Assembly (NCBI RefSeq): GCF_002204745.1
Contig: NZ_NIRR01000016.1
Coordinates: forward strand, 24,950 to 88,949
Length of the DNA: 64,000 nucleotides
From: Hymenobacter amundsenii
Lineage (GTDB): Bacteria > Bacteroidota > Bacteroidia > Cytophagales > Hymenobacteraceae
Reading direction: 5' to 3'
Shown: in pieces, positions 16,442 through 24,943 of the stretch
Layout: every line of letters starts with the position of its first letter
How positions within the stretch are numbered: the first letter of the stretch is position 1
Position numbers and translations under genes: made by a program
Notes under the pieces: model-generated
Seen by the model: only the letters and a program-made list of their open reading frames with translations
What the model was told of the DNA's origin: nothing
Database searches by the model: none

Positions 16442-17251
16442 CTACTGCTTGAGGTTAGCGGGCAGGCCCTGGGGGAAATCGGTGGCAATGTCGTGCTGAA
16501 TTTGCTCGATGCGGTTGCCCGGGTTGGGGTGCGTGCTCATAAACTCGGGCGGCTTGCTGCCCTGGCTTTCACGGTCCAGAATCTCCATCACCTGAATCAT
16601 GGAACGCGGATCGTAGCCGGCGGCGGGCGTAAAGTCCACGGCCAGTTTATCGGCTTCCAGCTCATCCTCGCGGCCGTAACGCAGCGTCAGGAGCTTGCCT
16701 ACCATGGCGGCACCGGCGGCGGCGGCGGCCGTACCGGGCCGGTCGGGGTCGTAGAGGCCGATGGCGGCGGCTCCGGTCAGGCCATTAGTCAGCTTCGACT
16801 TGGCTACCTGCTCGGCCGAGTGCCGGGCCACCACGTGCCCGATTTCGTGGGCCAACACCCCGGCCACCTGGCCTTCGGACGTAAGGTTTTTCAACAACCC
16901 CGCCGTGATGAACACCTGCCCACCGGGGAGGGCAAAGGCGTTGATGGTGTTCTCATCGGCCAGCAGATGAAACTGGAACTTATAGGGCGTCTGGCCGGCT
17001 TTGGTGCGTTGCACGATCTGCTGCCCAATACGTTGCACGGCCGCCTGGGCCGCTTGGTCGGGGTGCAGCCCCCCGTACTGAGCGGCCATTTCGGGAGCGG
17101 CCTGGAGGCCGAGGGCAATTTCCTGGTCGGCCGACATGTTCACGTGCTGCATTTCGCCGGTTACCTCGTTTTTCTGCGTGTTGCAGTAGTAAGGAATAAA
17201 GGCAAAAGCAGCCATGACCAGGGCCAGGATGTAGCGAAGGTTACCACGCAT
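16442..17251 (-). CDS. M48 family metallopeptidase
   Basis: 269-aa M48 zinc peptidase: zinc motif HEIGH at 135-139 (VLAHEIGHVVARHSAEQ), third ligand in EDELEADKLAVDF, and the typical NAFALPGGQVFITAGLL before the active helix. The N-terminus is a signal peptide or anchor (YILALVMAAFAFIPYYCN); the Cys could make it a lipoprotein, though the lipobox is poor. Related to BepA/LoiP-type periplasmic peptidases involved in outer-membrane protein and LPS-transport quality control. It lies 115 bp upstream of the lipid kinase on the same strand; a joint transcript is possible. Confidence 0.92.
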   Translation of the reverse strand: MRGNLRYILALVMAAFAFIPYYCNTQKNEVTGEMQHVNMSADQEIALGLQAAPEMAAQYGGLHPDQAAQAAVQRIGQQIVQRTKAGQTPYKFQFHLLADENTINAFALPGGQVFITAGLLKNLTSEGQVAGVLAHEIGHVVARHSAEQVAKSKLTNGLTGAAAIGLYDPDRPGTAAAAAGAAMVGKLLTLRYGREDELEADKLAVDFTPAAGYDPRSMIQVMEILDRESQGSKPPEFMSTHPNPGNRIEQIQHDIATDFPQGLPANLKQ

Positions 17252-17426
17252 GACTGGAAGGAAAAAGAATGAAAGGAAGGGAAGAGTTGGGCGCTTTGTA
17301 ACGCGCCGTCTGGGTTAGGGTTGCGCCAGGGGCTGAAACCTAAAATTCGCCGGGGCACGTATCAGGCTCAGCCGTGGCCTTGGGCCCGCTGCACCTCTCT
17401 CCCTTCACTCCCTTTTTTACCTCCCC

Positions 17427-17621
17427 ATGAATCAGAAACGCACTTTCGGCAGCATTCTTACCGTACTAGGCATCATCGGTATTATCATCGCGGCGCTGGC
17501 TTTCCTGCAGATTGGTGGCCTGGGCCTAAGCAAAATGAACTCGTTGGTGCCCTTCATCGTGGGCCTGATTTTCTTCTTTGCCGGTATCAATCTTGTGCGC
17601 ACCACTAACGACCGGGCGTAA
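17427..17621 (+). CDS. small two-helix membrane protein
   Basis: 64-aa protein with two transmembrane helices (SILTVLGIIGIIIAALAFLQI and LVPFIVGLIFFFAGINLV) joined by a short polar turn. Small proteins of this shape are common in Bacteroidetes; no function is known to me. The start is clear (MNQKRTFG, positive-inside). A strong bidirectional hairpin follows 22 bp after the stop. Confidence 0.75.
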   Translation: MNQKRTFGSILTVLGIIGIIIAALAFLQIGGLGLSKMNSLVPFIVGLIFFFAGINLVRTTNDRA

Positions 17622-17643
17622 GCCCACTACGCTTAACCAACAT

Positions 17644-17690
17644 GAAACCGCCCCCTTCCCGGCACTGGCCAGGAAGGGGGCGGTTTCTTT
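17644..17690. terminator. bidirectional intrinsic terminator
   Basis: 16-bp perfect stem (17644-17659 with 17672-17687), A-rich on the left and T-rich on the right, between convergent genes. Confidence 0.85.
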
Positions 17691-17746
17691 ATAGACAACA
17701 TGATAAGCAGGCGAAACGGATGCGCCGCTCAGTTGGCTTCGCAGGG

Positions 17747-18580
17747 CTAGCCCAGGCGGTTGGTCAGGCCCTGGCTCTGGGCAAAAGCCAGCAGGGCCGC
17801 ATCGAGGGCCAGCAGTTCGGAGCGGTAGCCCGACTCGGCGGGCCCGTGCACGTACAGTACCGAGCCCCCTTTAATGGCCCGGATGATGGCCGGCGCTTCG
17901 GACTCGGGCAGGGCCGGGCAGCCTTGGCTGCGCCCCAGCCGTCCATGCTGCCCGATAAAGCCCTGGCTCACGTAGGCGGCCCCATGCACGACCACGGCCC
18001 GGCCCAGCGCGTTGGTGTTGTAGCCCGCATCTACGCCGCGCAGCCGCAACGACAGCCCGTGCTTGCCCTGGTAAGTGGGGCCGGTTACGTAGAAGCCCAG
18101 GCTGCTCATTTCCGAGCCCTCGACGTTGGAAAAAGTGCGGGCATACTCCTCGCCCGAGTTTTTGCCATGCGCCACCAGCGTGTGGTACAGCAGCCGGCCT
18201 TGGTCTATATCTACCACCCACAACCGCTCACGGTTGCTCGACTGGCTGAAATCGGCGATGCTCAGCGTGTGGCAATTGGCACCGATATGCCCCCGCTGTT
18301 GCAGGTTGTAAAAGCCGAGCAGGGCCTCGCGGTACACAGTCAGGGGCAGGGCCGCGGCCGTTAGGTGGGCCTGCACGTAGGTGCGGGCAACGTGCTGCTC
18401 GAAGGCGGCCAGATACACGGCCCGCTCGGGGGGGCTCAGGCGAACTGGCGCAGAGGCTAGCCAGGGTCTTTCGGGGGTAGCGGCAATGCCAGCCGGGCGG
18501 GTGGGCACGGCACTGGCGGGCAGCAGGCAGGAAAAACAGGCAAGAAAAAGACCGGCGGTCAGCGTCGGCAAGTTCGTCAT
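17747..18580 (-). CDS. exported L,D-transpeptidase-like protein (YkuD_2 family)
   Basis: 277-aa secreted protein of the murein L,D-transpeptidase catalytic-domain family (PF13645 type). Signal peptide at the start (LTAGLFLACFSCLLPASA). The catalytic region contains VVHGAAYV and GRLGRSQGCPALP: the H and the S-x-G-C signature with the nucleophilic Cys. Upstream LWVVDIDQGRLLYHTLVAHGKNSG is typical of the family. Probable role: 3-3 cross-linking or anchoring in peptidoglycan, inferred from family. It ends against the small membrane protein gene with a hairpin between. Confidence 0.87.
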   Translation of the reverse strand: MTNLPTLTAGLFLACFSCLLPASAVPTRPAGIAATPERPWLASAPVRLSPPERAVYLAAFEQHVARTYVQAHLTAAALPLTVYREALLGFYNLQQRGHIGANCHTLSIADFSQSSNRERLWVVDIDQGRLLYHTLVAHGKNSGEEYARTFSNVEGSEMSSLGFYVTGPTYQGKHGLSLRLRGVDAGYNTNALGRAVVVHGAAYVSQGFIGQHGRLGRSQGCPALPESEAPAIIRAIKGGSVLYVHGPAESGYRSELLALDAALLAFAQSQGLTNRLG

Positions 18581-18703
18581 CGGCTAAAATTAGTAGTCGG
18601 GGCGAGTAAATTTGCGGGTACCTTGCACAACCCGGGGGCTGTGGGCTCACCAAAATTAGCACTTTTTCGGTAAACCAACTCGCCCTCACTTGCTTAATCA
18701 GCC

Positions 18704-19111
18704 ATGCCTTACACTTTCGCCTCCTGCTTGCGCCCCGCCCTGTTGGCCGTGGCCTACGCCCTAACCGGCTGCGGCCACGCGCTGCCCGACCTGCCCGACT
18801 TCGACTCTGTCACCTGGAAAGCCGACCCCTACGGCTGCCGCAACCAGCGGGCTGCCCTGGTTCCCATTCTCGAAAAGCACCGCGCCGACCTTTTCGAAGC
18901 CCGCGTCAACGACATCACGAATCTGCTAGGCCACCCCGATGAGGAGGAATTGGGTGAGCAGAGCGATAAGGTGTACATCTACTACGTTACCCCCGGCCTG
19001 CACTGCCAGCCCGGCCATCCCCGCTCGGCCCGCCCCCGGGTAATGCTGCGCAGCGGAGCCACTGGCACTGTAACGGAGCTCATCATACCCGTGATACCAA
19101 CCGGGGAGTAA
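18704..19111 (+). CDS. hypothetical lipoprotein, weakly BamE/SmpA-like
   Basis: 135-aa exported protein; the signal peptide ends YALTGCGH, a possible lipobox. The mature part includes AALVPILEKHRADLFEARVNDITNLLGHPDEE, whose IxxLLGxPD pattern recalls SmpA/OmlA (BamE) folds, but the match is short and I would not call it BamE. It starts 123 bp from the divergent L,D-transpeptidase. A 15-bp hairpin (19160-19195, one mismatch) follows. Confidence 0.65.
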   Translation: MPYTFASCLRPALLAVAYALTGCGHALPDLPDFDSVTWKADPYGCRNQRAALVPILEKHRADLFEARVNDITNLLGHPDEEELGEQSDKVYIYYVTPGLHCQPGHPRSARPRVMLRSGATGTVTELIIPVIPTGE

Positions 19112-19159
19112 CGCTTTACTGTACTAGCCAGCCCCAGCTCTGGGGTAGCTATTAAAGCC

Positions 19160-19195
19160 ATCGGCCGTCCCCGCTCACTAGCGAGGACGGCCGAT
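19160..19195. terminator. hairpin between convergent genes
   Basis: Arms 19160-19174 and 19181-19195 pair at 14 of 15 positions; no long T run, so terminator strength is uncertain. Confidence 0.5.
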
Positions 19196-19230
19196 TGACC
19201 TTTGTGTTAGCCGAAAATCAGTGAAAAACC

Positions 19231-19629
19231 TTAACCAAGGCCGCCTTCGCTGGACGGAGGTGTAGGTACAGACTCAGGATGCTCATCGCGCAAAGCGCTT
19301 AGCTGTGAGGGGGTAAGAATCCGACCGCATTCGTTTTCATATTGCGACTGGAGCTCAATCAGCTTAGCCTTACACTCAAGCGGATCTTCGTGGAACTGCC
19401 ACTTGATTTCATCGGTGCGAGCGAGCTTTATTTTATTCACTGTCCGTAGCTTGATAATCTGCGCCTCGTTGAGGCTGAGTTGCTGGCTCATCTGCCGGGT
19501 AAGCGCATCGGCCTGGGCGGCCGTTGGGCTACTATTGCCGGGTCGCTCAGAATGATGATCCTTCAGCTGAGCCTGCGCAGCAGTACCCAAACCAATAAAC
19601 AGGCTAAGAGCGAGAAAAAATGCTTTCAT
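19231..19629 (-). CDS. small exported Spy-like helical protein (family member 1 of 3)
   Basis: 132-aa periplasmic protein: signal peptide MKAFFLALSLFIGLGTAAQAQ, then an all-helical region (ALTRQMSQQLSLNEAQIIKLRTVNKIKLAR...FHEDPLECKAKLIELQSQYENECGRILTPSQLSALRDE). The spacing A-LTR-x-L-x(L/S)-E-x-Q, ..YE..., LTPSQL resembles Spy/CpxP LTxxQ chaperones but is not a plain match. Two relatives are encoded at 34975-35340 and 35511-35882. ATG 19629 is chosen over the longer frame (19713) because it starts the signal peptide. The likely -7 TATATTTG (19734-19741) leaves a leader of about 100 nt, within an AT-rich stretch. Confidence 0.75.
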   Translation of the reverse strand: MKAFFLALSLFIGLGTAAQAQLKDHHSERPGNSSPTAAQADALTRQMSQQLSLNEAQIIKLRTVNKIKLARTDEIKWQFHEDPLECKAKLIELQSQYENECGRILTPSQLSALRDEHPESVPTPPSSEGGLG

Positions 19630-19713
19630 AAAACGTGGCTTAAAATTGGGCGGACCACTGGATGGTAGTGATGGGCTAGGATGCAAACCAAAGACTTCTT
19701 TGGATAATTCCAT

Positions 19714-19860
19714 CTTCTTCCATTTATTTTATACAAATATAAAGCTTTAAAATCACATTATCACACCACGTTTATCCTTTTTATTAAATAATTTATTGAA
19801 ATATTCATTAGTCAATTAGATTATAGCCATACCCTGATGTGTTCTAAAAATAAAACCGGC
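19714..19860. other. AT-rich leader/upstream region
   Basis: Strikingly AT-rich compared with all surroundings. Contains minus-strand TATATTTG at 19734-19741 and no ORF. Comparable AT-rich tracts precede the two related Spy-like genes near 35.4 and 36.0 kb. Confidence 0.6.
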
Positions 19861-19876
19861 TCCTGTAGGAACCGGT
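19848..19876 (-). terminator. intrinsic terminator of the DUF4199 gene
   Basis: On the minus strand ACCGGTTCC / GGAGCCGGT stem (one mismatch), loop TACA, followed by TTTATTT. Confidence 0.8.
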
Positions 19877-19903
19877 CTTGCGCTTGTATCGCCGTAAGGC
19901 GGC

Positions 19904-20377
19904 TTATTCTATTCCAGCCATGGGCTTGTGGTCGGCGGTTTTATAATACTGCATGGCAATGAGTGAGATGATAACGCCCGACATAGCCCCCTGCAGTACA
20001 ATGGCCAGAAAGGCAATGGTCACCGACAAATCGAAGCCGAACAGATCCTGGGCCCGGATGCCGTCCATGATGTGCCGGTTGATGACCCCGGCGTACAGAA
20101 TGAAGAAGAGGCCAAATGTTACCGACGCCACAACGGCCGTTATAATGCCAGTGCCAAAGCCTGGCAGGTAGCCCATCCGGCCGTTGCGAAAACGCTTGTA
20201 GCGTACAATGGCCATGCATACCCCCACGGCCAAAATCAGGCCGTTGAGGAAGCTGAGCTCGATGCGCTCGGCCAGCCCAAACAAGGACGCAACTATAAAG
20301 TAAGCAATCATGCCCACGGACGTGTAGAGGCCGTAGCGGACGCCGTTGTTTTCGGGAGTGATTTGGGGATCAGCCAT
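19904..20377 (-). CDS. DUF4199 domain membrane protein
   Basis: 157-aa integral membrane protein with four predicted helices (VGMIAYFIVASLFGL, FLNGLILAVGVCMAIV, GIITAVVASVTFGLFFILYAGVI, VTIAFLAIVLQGAMSGVIISLIAMQYY), matching Bacteroidetes-specific DUF4199. The Y-K-R-F-R-N-G-R-M-G-Y-L-P-GFGTG loop is characteristic. No function is known. The longer frame (to 20575) adds residues with no family resemblance; ATG 20377 (MADPQITPENNGVRYG) is the family start. Confidence 0.85.
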   Translation of the reverse strand: MADPQITPENNGVRYGLYTSVGMIAYFIVASLFGLAERIELSFLNGLILAVGVCMAIVRYKRFRNGRMGYLPGFGTGIITAVVASVTFGLFFILYAGVINRHIMDGIRAQDLFGFDLSVTIAFLAIVLQGAMSGVIISLIAMQYYKTADHKPMAGIE

Positions 20378-20677
20378 AGGGAATGGGATTGAAGGTAAGT
20401 GGCGAAAGAAAGAGCGCGGGCTTTGGTCGGAACCAGAAGCAGCCTTGGTAATGTTAAAAGGCCGCCCCGACGACAAAGTTTTGCCGCTCACCGACTCTAC
20501 TTTATACCAAGTTGAACAGTAGGTTGTTGTGAGGGAGAGGCTTTTTTTGGCCACTATTACTCCTGCAGCCCTCATTAATGGGGCAGACGGGGCATTTTCC
20601 GTACTTTTGTGAGCCGGTAGTGGGCCTGTGAGCCGGGCTACCGCTGCCTTTACCGTTTTTTCGACCTACTGCTTCAT
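20378..20677. other. 300-bp divergent intergenic region
   Basis: Between DUF4199 and the ABC-F gene. Holds a plus-strand -7 element (20602-20609). On the minus strand the best candidate is AAACTTTG, a one-mismatch match. No gene seen. Confidence 0.5.
20602..20609 (+). promoter_or_regulatory. -7 element TACTTTTG for the ABC-F gene
   Basis: Exact TAnnTTTG, 68 nt before the ATG at 20678. Confidence 0.55.
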
Positions 20678-22300
20678 ATGATCAGCACCTCCAACGTAAG
20701 CCTGCGCTACGGCAAGCGCGTCCTCTTCGAAGACGTTTCCATCAAATTCATGCCCGGCAACGTGTACGGCCTCATCGGGGCCAACGGCGCCGGCAAGTCT
20801 ACGTTTCTCAAAATCCTGTCGGGCGAGATTGAGGCCAATACCGGCTCGGTAGATATGCCCAAAGGCTCGCGCCTGTCGGTTCTGAAGCAGGACCAGTTCG
20901 CGGCCGACGCCTTCCCCGTGCTCCAGACCGTAATGATGGGCCACACCCGCCTCTGGAAGGTAATGGAGGAAAAGGATGCCCTGTATGCCAAGGCCGACTT
21001 CTCGGACGCCGACGGCGAGCGGGCCGCTGAACTCGAAGGGGAGTTTGCCGACCTCGAAGGCTGGAACGCCGAGTACGAAGCGGCCGAACTCCTCTCGGGC
21101 CTGGGCATTGCCGAAGACAAGCACCAGACCCTGATGGGCGATTTGGGCAGCTCCGATAAGGTGCGGGTGCTGCTGGCTCAGGCCCTGTTCGGTAACCCCG
21201 ACGTGCTGCTGCTCGACGAACCAACCAACGGCCTCGACGCCGAAACCGTGCTCTGGCTCGAAAACTTCCTCGACTCGTTCCAGAACACCGTAATTGTGGT
21301 AAGCCACGACCGCCACTTCCTCGATGCGGTGTGTAACTACATGGCCGACCTCGACTTCTCGAAGATTACCATGTACCCCGGCAACTACTCGTTCTGGTAC
21401 GAGAGCAGCCAACTGGTGCTGCGCCAGCGCCAGGATGTGAACAAGAAAACTGAGGACAAGCGCAAGGAGCTGGAAGAGTTTGTGCGGCGTTTCTCGGCCA
21501 ACGCCTCGAAGAGCAAGCAGGCCACTTCGCGCCAAAAGTTGCTGCAGAAACTTACGTTGGAGGAAATTAAGCCCAGCTCGCGCAAGTACCCCTACATTGC
21601 CTTCAAGCCCGACCGCGAAGCCGGCAACCAGCTGCTGACGGTGGAAAACCTGAGCGCCAAGGTGGACGGGTATACCGTGTTCCGCAACGTGTCGTTCATG
21701 CTCGACAAAGGCGACAAGGTGGCCATCGTGAGCCGCGACGACCGGGCGGCTTCCCTCCTCTTCGACATCCTATTCGAGCAGACCAAGCCCGCCACCGGCA
21801 CATTTAGCTGGGGCACCACCATCACGCCCAGCTATTTTCCCAAGGAGAACACCGAGTTTTTCGATACCGACCTGAACCTGGTGGACTGGCTGCGCCAATA
21901 CAGCACCGAGAAGGACGAGTCGTTTATCCGGGGTTTCCTGGGCCGGATGCTGTTCTCGGGCGAAGAGTCGTTGAAGAAGAGCAACGTGCTGAGCGGGGGC
22001 GAAAAGGTGCGCTGCATGCTGAGCAAGATGATGATGGAAGGCGGCAACGTGCTCACGCTCGACGACCCGACCAATCACCTCGATCTGGAGAGTATTACGG
22101 CCCTCAACAACTCGTTGCAGGAGTTCAACGGTACGCTGCTGTTTGCCTCCCACGACTTGCAGGTGATTGAAACCGTGGCTAACCGCATCATCGAGCTGAC
22201 CCCCGACGGTATTATTGACCGCCGGATGACGTACGAGGAGTACCTGGCCGACGAGAACATCAAGGCCCAGCGCCGCCGCATGTACCAGTTGGTTTCGTAG
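20678..22300 (+). CDS. YbiT-like ABC-F ATPase with one degenerate nucleotide site
   Basis: 540-aa cytosolic protein with two ABC domains and no membrane part: an ABC-F ribosome-associated ATPase, closest in layout to YbiT. Domain 1 has Walker A GANGAGKST (34-42), Walker B LLLDEPTNGLD (D180-E181) but a degraded signature DLGSSDK (155-161). Domain 2 has an intact signature LSGGEK (438-443) and Walker B LTLDDPTNHLD, but VSRDDRAASL (about 351-360) replaces its Walker A. The linker (about 250-310) is rich in K/R/E helices, as expected for the P-site tRNA interaction motif. ABC-F proteins act on stalled ribosomes or confer antibiotic protection; which applies here is unknown. A promoter element sits 68 nt upstream. 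Confidence 0.92.
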   Translation: MISTSNVSLRYGKRVLFEDVSIKFMPGNVYGLIGANGAGKSTFLKILSGEIEANTGSVDMPKGSRLSVLKQDQFAADAFPVLQTVMMGHTRLWKVMEEKDALYAKADFSDADGERAAELEGEFADLEGWNAEYEAAELLSGLGIAEDKHQTLMGDLGSSDKVRVLLAQALFGNPDVLLLDEPTNGLDAETVLWLENFLDSFQNTVIVVSHDRHFLDAVCNYMADLDFSKITMYPGNYSFWYESSQLVLRQRQDVNKKTEDKRKELEEFVRRFSANASKSKQATSRQKLLQKLTLEEIKPSSRKYPYIAFKPDREAGNQLLTVENLSAKVDGYTVFRNVSFMLDKGDKVAIVSRDDRAASLLFDILFEQTKPATGTFSWGTTITPSYFPKENTEFFDTDLNLVDWLRQYSTEKDESFIRGFLGRMLFSGEESLKKSNVLSGGEKVRCMLSKMMMEGGNVLTLDDPTNHLDLESITALNNSLQEFNGTLLFASHDLQVIETVANRIIELTPDGIIDRRMTYEEYLADENIKAQRRRMYQLVS

Positions 22301-22414
22301 CTTTAAGTGGGCTTACCCGGGAAATAGGTGGGTGGGCAGTCAATGAAACTACCTGGCACTACGTTGACTAAGCACGTCCCCATATTTTCACATCTGCACG
22401 TTCCCTTTTTTCCG

Positions 22415-23212
22415 ATGAAACAACTTCTGTTTTTACTGCTGCTTGGTGGGGCTGGCCTTGGGTTGGCCCCCACTGCCGCCCGGGCCCAAACTACCGATAC
22501 CACCCGCACCCGCCCGGCCGTGAAGCCGCAGTTGAATACGGCACCTCCCGGCTCGGCCCCAGTGCCGGCCCCACCCCGACCCGCTCCCGCCACGGTCCCG
22601 CCGGTGTATCAGCCTGCCCCAACAGCCCCCGCGCCCGACCCCAACGTACCGGCCTCGAACGCCCCCTATGACCCCAACCGGCCATCCGGGATGGACCTGC
22701 CTCAGCGACCGGGCGTGGCACCGCCGCCGCCGCCCCTGCGCAAGTATTTCCTCTATACCAACCTGGGGCTGGGTTTTAGCGGCTACAACGGGTACAACCA
22801 GTTTAGCGCCAGCATTGCACCGGCGGTAGGTTACCGGTTCTCGGAGCGGTTTGCGGCCGGACCGGGCCTCTCGTACGCCTACAACAGCTACGCGTTTGGT
22901 AATGGCGGGCCCAGCTTCAAAACCAGCAGCTTGGGCGTTAAGGGATTCGCACAGTTCATCGTGTATAAGGAATTCTTCCTGCACGGCGAATATGAGGTAA
23001 CCAAGGCCGAAGTGTTGGGCTACGACCAGTTCGGCAATGTTGGCGTGTACAAAGGCACGGTGAAAACGCCGCTGGCCGGCGTGGGTTACCGCAACCGTTT
23101 CAGTGACCGGGCCGCCGCCGACATTGTAGTACTCTACAACTTCAACGACGGCTTCGACGACATCTACGGCCAGCCCGTCATCCGTTTCAGCTTCCTGTTC
23201 GATCTGAAATAA
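22415..23212 (+). CDS. outer-membrane beta-barrel-like protein with proline-rich linker
   Basis: 265-aa exported protein. Signal peptide MKQLLFLLLLGGAGLGLAPTAARAQ, then about 80 residues very rich in Pro/Ala (PAPPRPAPATVPPVYQPAPT and similar), then a region from YFLYTNLGLGFSGYNGYNQFSASIAPAVGYRFSERFAAGPGLSYAYNSY to the final aromatic strand FSFLFDLK, typical of small outer-membrane barrels (opacity-type). Probably eight strands, with the Pro-rich part crossing the periplasm. ATG 22415 is chosen because it begins the signal peptide; the frame is open to 22328. Exact role unknown. Confidence 0.82.
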   Translation: MKQLLFLLLLGGAGLGLAPTAARAQTTDTTRTRPAVKPQLNTAPPGSAPVPAPPRPAPATVPPVYQPAPTAPAPDPNVPASNAPYDPNRPSGMDLPQRPGVAPPPPPLRKYFLYTNLGLGFSGYNGYNQFSASIAPAVGYRFSERFAAGPGLSYAYNSYAFGNGGPSFKTSSLGVKGFAQFIVYKEFFLHGEYEVTKAEVLGYDQFGNVGVYKGTVKTPLAGVGYRNRFSDRAAADIVVLYNFNDGFDDIYGQPVIRFSFLFDLK

Positions 23213-23251
23213 GCGTCGCGGTCTGGTTTTAAGCCATTTCCATTTAGATTC

Positions 23252-23297
23252 AGACATAAAAAACCCGCTCAAATTATTGAGCGGGTTTTTTATGTCT
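23252..23297. terminator. bidirectional intrinsic terminator
   Basis: Perfect 21-bp stem (23252-23272 with 23277-23297), A tract left and T tract right, between convergent genes. Confidence 0.9.
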
Positions 23298-23342
23298 TTC
23301 AGTCAACTATGCCAGCTATTGTGGGCTAGCTATAGCTGGTAG

Positions 23343-23501
23343 TTAAATCGCGCTGCCGCCTCGAATAACGCGGAGCAGGATTACGATGATGGCAATAACC
23401 AGCAGGATGTGGATGATGCCGCCGGTGAAGAAGCCGCCGAAGAAGCTGATGGCCCAGATGATGACCAGAATAACGGCGATGATGTACAACAGATTACCCA
23501 T
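23343..23501 (-). CDS. lmo0937-family small membrane protein
   Basis: 52-aa protein with two hydrophobic helices (LLYIIAVILVIIWAISFFGGFF and IIHILLVIAIIVILLRVIRGG), the pattern of the lmo0937/DUF5670 family, which is widespread, stress-associated in some species and otherwise uncharacterised. ATG 23501 starts the family sequence MGNLLYIIAVILVIIWAI; the longer frame upstream is not related. Confidence 0.85.
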   Translation of the reverse strand: MGNLLYIIAVILVIIWAISFFGGFFTGGIIHILLVIAIIVILLRVIRGGSAI

Positions 23502-23850
23502 GATTGAAAAGGAAGAGAGAGTTGGGAAAAAAGAAAGGGGGAGAGAGAAAAGGGATGTTTCCGGCTTGCAGGGGGTGATTCGTGCTTCGGAAGCCATTCT
23601 GCGGGTTTGTACGCGCACTTTTGGTTAAAAGGTTTAATTGCTATTCATCTATTTTTCATTCCCAGCTTATAAAGTGCCTCCGTAAGCTGGAAACAGCGTT
23701 ATATTTTTTTGTCGAGCTTCGGTTAATCCTGTCCTGCTGGGGGTGTCTGGTTGGTGGGCCCGGGGTTTTAGGCTTAGCTTTGCCCAAGGGCCAGCCGCTG
23801 CTTTGCGCTAGCTGGTCCGTTTCTTCCCACCCAGTTTTCTTCCCACCCTT
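23502..23850. other. 349-bp divergent intergenic region
   Basis: Contains a purine-rich stretch next to the small membrane gene, an AT-rich middle (about 23625-23720), and the promoter of the 3HCDH gene at its right end. A 90-codon plus-strand frame (23582-23854) overlaps the next start and shows no protein-like features. Confidence 0.5.
23751..23782 (+). promoter_or_regulatory. complete Bacteroidetes promoter for the 3HCDH gene
   Basis: TTG at 23751-23753, 21-bp spacer, TAGCTTTG at 23775-23782; both elements and the spacing fit the TTG/TAnnTTTG class. Confidence 0.75.
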
Positions 23851-24738
23851 ATGAACGTTGCCGTTATTGGCTCGGGCACGATGGGCAATGGCATTGCCCA
23901 CGTTTTTGCCCAGCACGGATTCGCCGTTTCCCTCATCGACATCAACCAACCAGCCCTCGACAAAGGCCTAGCTACCATCGGCAAAAACCTTGACCGCCAG
24001 GTGAGCAAAGGCAGCCTCGGGGCCGATGATAAAACGGCTACCCTGGGCCGGATCAGCACCTATACCAGCCTTTCGGAAGGCGTGCTTAATGCCGATTTAG
24101 TGGTGGAAGCCGCCACTGAGAACGTGGAGCTAAAGCTCAATATTTTCCGCGAAATTGACCAGTACGCGCCCGAAACGGCTATTCTGGCCACCAACACATC
24201 GTCCATTTCGATTACCCGTATTGCGGCTGTTACCAAGCGCCCGACCCAGGTTATTGGCATGCACTTCATGAACCCGGTACCGGTGATGAAGCTGGTGGAG
24301 GTGATTCGTGGTTACGCCACCTCCGATGAGGTGACGGCCAAGGTGATGGACTTGTCGCGGAAACTGGGCAAAACGCCCACCGAAGTCAACGACTATCCCG
24401 GCTTCGTGGCCAACCGCATTCTGATGCCCATGATTAATGAGGCCATCATTACGCTGCACGAGGGCGTGGCCGGCGTCGAGGAAATAGACACCGTGATGAA
24501 GCTGGGTATGGCCCACCCCATGGGGCCGCTGCAATTGGCCGACTTTATTGGCCTCGATGTATGCCTGGCCATTATGCGGGTACTGCACGACGGACTAGGC
24601 AACCCCAAGTACGCCCCCTGTCCCCTGCTGGTTAACATGGTAATGGCCGGCCGCCTGGGTGTAAAATCGGGCGAGGGCTTCTACTCCTGGACCCACGGCA
24701 CCAAAGAACTGGTGCTGGCCGAGCGGTTCCAGAAGTAA
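23851..24738 (+). CDS. 3-hydroxybutyryl-CoA dehydrogenase
   Basis: 295-aa NAD(P)-dependent 3-hydroxyacyl-CoA dehydrogenase that interconverts acetoacetyl-CoA and 3-hydroxybutyryl-CoA. Rossmann motif VAVIGSGTMGNGIA (G7-x-G9-x-x-G12), LIDIN after strand 2, the HFMNPVPVMKLVEVI block with the catalytic His, ATNTSS, and the C-terminal domain beginning DYPGFVANRILMPMINEA. Length matches Hbd/PaaH-type enzymes rather than FadB fusions. It likely serves butyrate/PHB-type or fatty-acid metabolism together with IcmF (47676). A good promoter precedes it. Confidence 0.93.
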   Translation: MNVAVIGSGTMGNGIAHVFAQHGFAVSLIDINQPALDKGLATIGKNLDRQVSKGSLGADDKTATLGRISTYTSLSEGVLNADLVVEAATENVELKLNIFREIDQYAPETAILATNTSSISITRIAAVTKRPTQVIGMHFMNPVPVMKLVEVIRGYATSDEVTAKVMDLSRKLGKTPTEVNDYPGFVANRILMPMINEAIITLHEGVAGVEEIDTVMKLGMAHPMGPLQLADFIGLDVCLAIMRVLHDGLGNPKYAPCPLLVNMVMAGRLGVKSGEGFYSWTHGTKELVLAERFQK

Positions 24739-24922
24739 GCCGTTGATGTTGCGATTGGGGGATGCTGCTGACTCATGCAGTTTTGGCATGAAGCAGCGGG
24801 ATGAACAGACAGGCGCAGGTCGTATATACGACTGTCTGAAACGGCTGAAACCAGCCAATTTGAACAGCTGGCATCCTTCGCGCGTTATACAGTCGACGCT
24901 GAACAAATCAGCGGCATCCTCT

Positions 24923-24943
24923 CATCTGCAACATCTGCGATTC
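24923..24943 (+). repeat. short dispersed repeat, copy 1
   Basis: CATCTGCAACATCTGCGATT just before msrA. Related copies: minus strand 26391-26427 before the 25593-26393 gene, and plus strand 26658-26687 across the dapD stop codon. Confidence 0.6.

Noticed and set aside
18704..19111. BamE assignment of the small lipoprotein
   Set aside because: Only a short LLGHPD-like pattern matches; the rest lacks the BamE motif order.
23582..23854. 90-codon plus-strand frame before the 3HCDH gene
   Set aside because: Overlaps the promoter and start of that gene; composition not protein-like.
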